Origin: VGEM01 sp033764265
GTDB taxonomy: Bacteria > Pseudomonadota > Alphaproteobacteria > Rhodospirillales > Rhodospirillaceae
Length of the DNA: 9,941 nucleotides
Assembly (NCBI GenBank): GCA_033764265.1
Contig: JANRJB010000440.1
Location: 1-9,941 of the forward strand
Direction of reading: 5' to 3'
Shown: piece after piece, positions 8,493-9,941 of the stretch
How the letters are laid out: the number at the start of each line of letters is the position of its first letter
How positions within the stretch are numbered: the stretch's first letter is position 1
Notes under the pieces: generated by a model
The model's input: the letters and a program-made list of their open reading frames with translations, nothing else
Told to the model about the DNA's origin: nothing
The model's database searches: none
Position numbers and translations under genes: made by a program

Positions 8493-9173
8493 ATGAGCAT
8501 CTTTTCCCGCCTGACCGACATCGTGAATTCCAACATCACCGCGCTCCTGGACCGGGCCGAAGACCCGGCCAAGCTGATCCGGCTGATCGTGCAGGAGATG
8601 GAAGACACGCTGGTCGAGGTGCGCTCCGACGCCGCGCGGCTGATCGCCGAACGCAAGGAACTCGCCCGCCGGCTGGCCAAGCTGAAAGAGGCCGAAGGTG
8701 AATGGCAGAAGCGCGCCGAACTGGCGGTCGCCCGCGGCCGCGACGACCTGGCGCGCGCCGCCCTGATCGAACGCACCAAGGTCGGCGAACTGGCGGTGAC
8801 GCTGGCCCGCGACGACGAAATCCTGGCCGAACGCATGCAGAACCTGGACGCCGACATCCAGCGCCTGCAGTCCAAGCACGCCGAAGCCAAGGCCAAGCAG
8901 GCCTCGCTGACGGCCCGCGCCAAGACCGCCGGCGCCCGCCTCTCGGTGCGCGAGCAGCTGTACGACGGCCGGGTCGACGACGCGCTGGCGCGCTTCGACA
9001 CCATCGAAAAGAAACTGGACGAGGCCGAGGGCCGCGTGGAAGCATTCGACCTGGGGCGGCGTAAGTCGCTGGCTGAGGAGATCGCCGAGCTCGAGGCCGA
9101 AAGCCAGATCGAGGCGGAACTGGCGAAACTCAAGGCGCAGTCTACCCCCAACCAGGGCGGCCAGACCTCGTGA
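8493..9173 (+). CDS. pspA: Phage shock protein A (PspA/IM30 family)
   Basis: A 226-residue, almost wholly helical coiled-coil protein of about the length of E. coli PspA. It is peripheral to the inner membrane, where it assembles and repairs or seals damaged bilayer, and when free it inhibits PspF. The N-terminal amphipathic helix MSIFSRLTDIVNSNITALL (1-19) is the membrane-binding element. It is followed by the family signature EDPAKLIRLIVQEMEDTL (23-40) with its conserved proline. Long heptad-like helices rich in Ala, Glu, Lys and Arg run to about 213, and the last dozen residues are polar and probably disordered. The start is set by AAGGAG (8481-8486), 6 bases upstream. It is second in the operon, 65 bases after the small first gene and before two pspB-type genes. 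Confidence 0.96.
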   Translation: MSIFSRLTDIVNSNITALLDRAEDPAKLIRLIVQEMEDTLVEVRSDAARLIAERKELARRLAKLKEAEGEWQKRAELAVARGRDDLARAALIERTKVGELAVTLARDDEILAERMQNLDADIQRLQSKHAEAKAKQASLTARAKTAGARLSVREQLYDGRVDDALARFDTIEKKLDEAEGRVEAFDLGRRKSLAEEIAELEAESQIEAELAKLKAQSTPNQGGQTS

Positions 9174-9212
9174 CGGGGCGCGCCATGAACAACGCCGCGA
9201 GGAGCCCGACGC

Positions 9213-9482
9213 ATGGACCCGATCGATCCCAATACCATCGCGCTGGCCGACGAGTTCTTCGATTTCACGAAGGTCGTGACGACCTTCGCGTTCATCCTCG
9301 CGGTGGTTTGGGTCAGCCGCCACTACAAATGGCGCCGGCATCGCGGCGCGGAGCTGAGCGACGAGGATCGCGCCGCGCTGGAGGACCTGGGCCGCGTGGC
9401 CGAACGGCTGGATGCCCGGGTGGCGACGCTGGAACGCATCCTCGACGCCGACGATCCCAAGTGGCGTGACCGCGCCGCCTGA
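9213..9482 (+). CDS. PspB-like membrane protein (divergent paralogue)
   Basis: An 89-residue protein with one membrane segment (about 21-36, VVTTFAFILAVVWVSR), a basic patch HYKWRRHR, and a coiled-coil C-terminal region (about 48-77) ending ILDADDPKWRD. The tail closely parallels canonical PspB, including the following gene's ILDTDDPRWKD, so the two look like ancient duplicates. It differs in its N-terminus: 20 mostly polar and acidic residues before the membrane segment, where PspB starts almost directly with its helix. PspB normally works with PspC to relay stress to PspA. This copy may be an additional adaptor of that complex. AGGAG (9200-9204) lies 8 bases before the ATG. It sits between pspA and pspB. 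Confidence 0.85.
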   Translation: MDPIDPNTIALADEFFDFTKVVTTFAFILAVVWVSRHYKWRRHRGAELSDEDRAALEDLGRVAERLDARVATLERILDADDPKWRDRAA

Positions 9483-9520
9483 AATTTCCACCGCCGAAAA
9501 ACAACAAAAGGGGACCGGCG

Positions 9521-9757
9521 ATGAGCGTGATCGAGGCGCTGATGGTACCGATGATCATCTTTCTGATCTTCGTGGCGCCGCTGTGGCTGATCCTGCACTA
9601 CCGAAGCCAATCGAAAGCCGCAAAGATTCTCTCGGCCGAGGAACAACAGACGTTGGAGCAACTGGCCGCGGTGGCGGAACGGATGGAAGGCCGGCTGGCC
9701 TCGCTTGAAAAAATTCTCGACACCGACGACCCGCGCTGGAAGGACAAACTGCCATGA
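9521..9757 (+). CDS. pspB: Phage shock protein B
   Basis: A 78-residue inner-membrane protein closely resembling E. coli PspB in length and layout. The N-terminal membrane helix (about 5-26) is followed by the PspB-type LWLILHY (21-27), and a cytoplasmic coiled coil ends SLEKILDTDDPRWKD (61-75). PspB with PspC senses inner-membrane stress and releases PspF from PspA. A ribosome site (AAAGGGGA, 9507-9514) lies 6 bases upstream. Its stop overlaps the pspC start as ATGA (9754-9757), so PspB and PspC are probably made in a fixed ratio by translational coupling. Confidence 0.95.
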   Translation: MSVIEALMVPMIIFLIFVAPLWLILHYRSQSKAAKILSAEEQQTLEQLAAVAERMEGRLASLEKILDTDDPRWKDKLP

Positions 9758-9941
9758 CCAAGACCATTACCCGCGACACCGCGAACGCCAAGCTGGCCGG
9801 CGTGGTCGCCGGGCTGTCGAACCACTTCGGCTGGAACGTGTGCTACGCCCGCTGGGGCTGGGTTATCGCCACCGTGTTCTGGCCGCCGGTGATGATCGCG
9901 GCTTACCTGTTGATGGCCTGGCTGCTCGATCCCGCGCCGAC
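9754..9941 (+). CDS. pspC: Phage shock protein C (5' part, runs off the window)
   Basis: The first 62 residues of a PspC-domain protein are present and the rest lies beyond the window. The domain is recognisable from KLAGVVAGLSNHFGWNV (13-29), followed by a tyrosine/arginine/tryptophan-rich join and a hydrophobic membrane helix (about 37-58) ending LMAWLLDP, all typical of PspC. In E. coli PspC is a polytopic or bitopic inner-membrane partner of PspB and relieves PspA inhibition of PspF. GGAAGGA (9738-9744) lies 9 bases upstream, within the end of pspB. The full length and any C-terminal extension cannot be judged here. Confidence 0.93.
   Translation, partial: MTKTITRDTANAKLAGVVAGLSNHFGWNVCYARWGWVIATVFWPPVMIAAYLLMAWLLDPAP

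Noticed and set aside
8133..9491. 452-codon open frame antisense to the psp operon
   Set aside because: It is antisense to four well-supported genes and across the sigma-54 promoter, and its residues show no domain.

Overview
The window is very GC-rich, densely packed bacterial chromosome. A tRNA-Phe with encoded CCA, exported amidohydrolases in a tandem pair, a membrane class III adenylate cyclase and a sigma-54-dependent phage-shock (Psp) locus together suggest a proteobacterium. An alphaproteobacterium close to the Sphingomonadales is my best guess, inferred from protein style and not proven. No insertion sequence, phage gene, CRISPR array or rRNA is visible, so this looks like core or near-core DNA rather than an island. 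No gene-free stretch exceeds about 215 bases.

Left part (1-2926), all on the minus strand: a two-gene operon of exported amidohydrolases (2926 to 219, joined by an ATGA stop/start overlap), then a GC-rich hairpin, a good sigma-70-type promoter and tRNA-Phe(GAA). The first amidohydrolase keeps recognisable metal-ligand motifs. The second keeps the family's ends but has lost the HxH motif and the later histidines, so it is probably a non-catalytic partner.

Middle part (3005-6959), plus strand and divergent from the amidohydrolases: a tight three-gene unit. It encodes a cytoplasmic protein of unknown function, an exported family 5 solute-binding protein with no permease or ATPase genes beside it, and a membrane-anchored class III adenylate cyclase with a periplasmic segment and a complete catalytic site. 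The arrangement invites the idea that the binding protein delivers a ligand signal to the cyclase and does not feed a transporter; this is untested.

Right part (6967-9941): the phage shock response locus. pspF (minus strand) diverges from a plus-strand operon: a small exported or membrane protein of unknown function, pspA, a pspB-like gene, a canonical pspB, and the start of pspC, which runs off the window. The 213-base divergent region holds a near-perfect -24/-12 sigma-54 promoter (8114-8129) and, about 110 bases upstream of the predicted start site, a palindrome with extra half-sites that is a candidate PspF enhancer. PspF keeps the surface tryptophan loop that PspA contacts in E. coli, so the usual circuit is expected: PspA inhibits PspF until envelope stress draws PspA to the membrane. 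The extra small first gene and the two tandem PspB-type proteins are the less usual parts.
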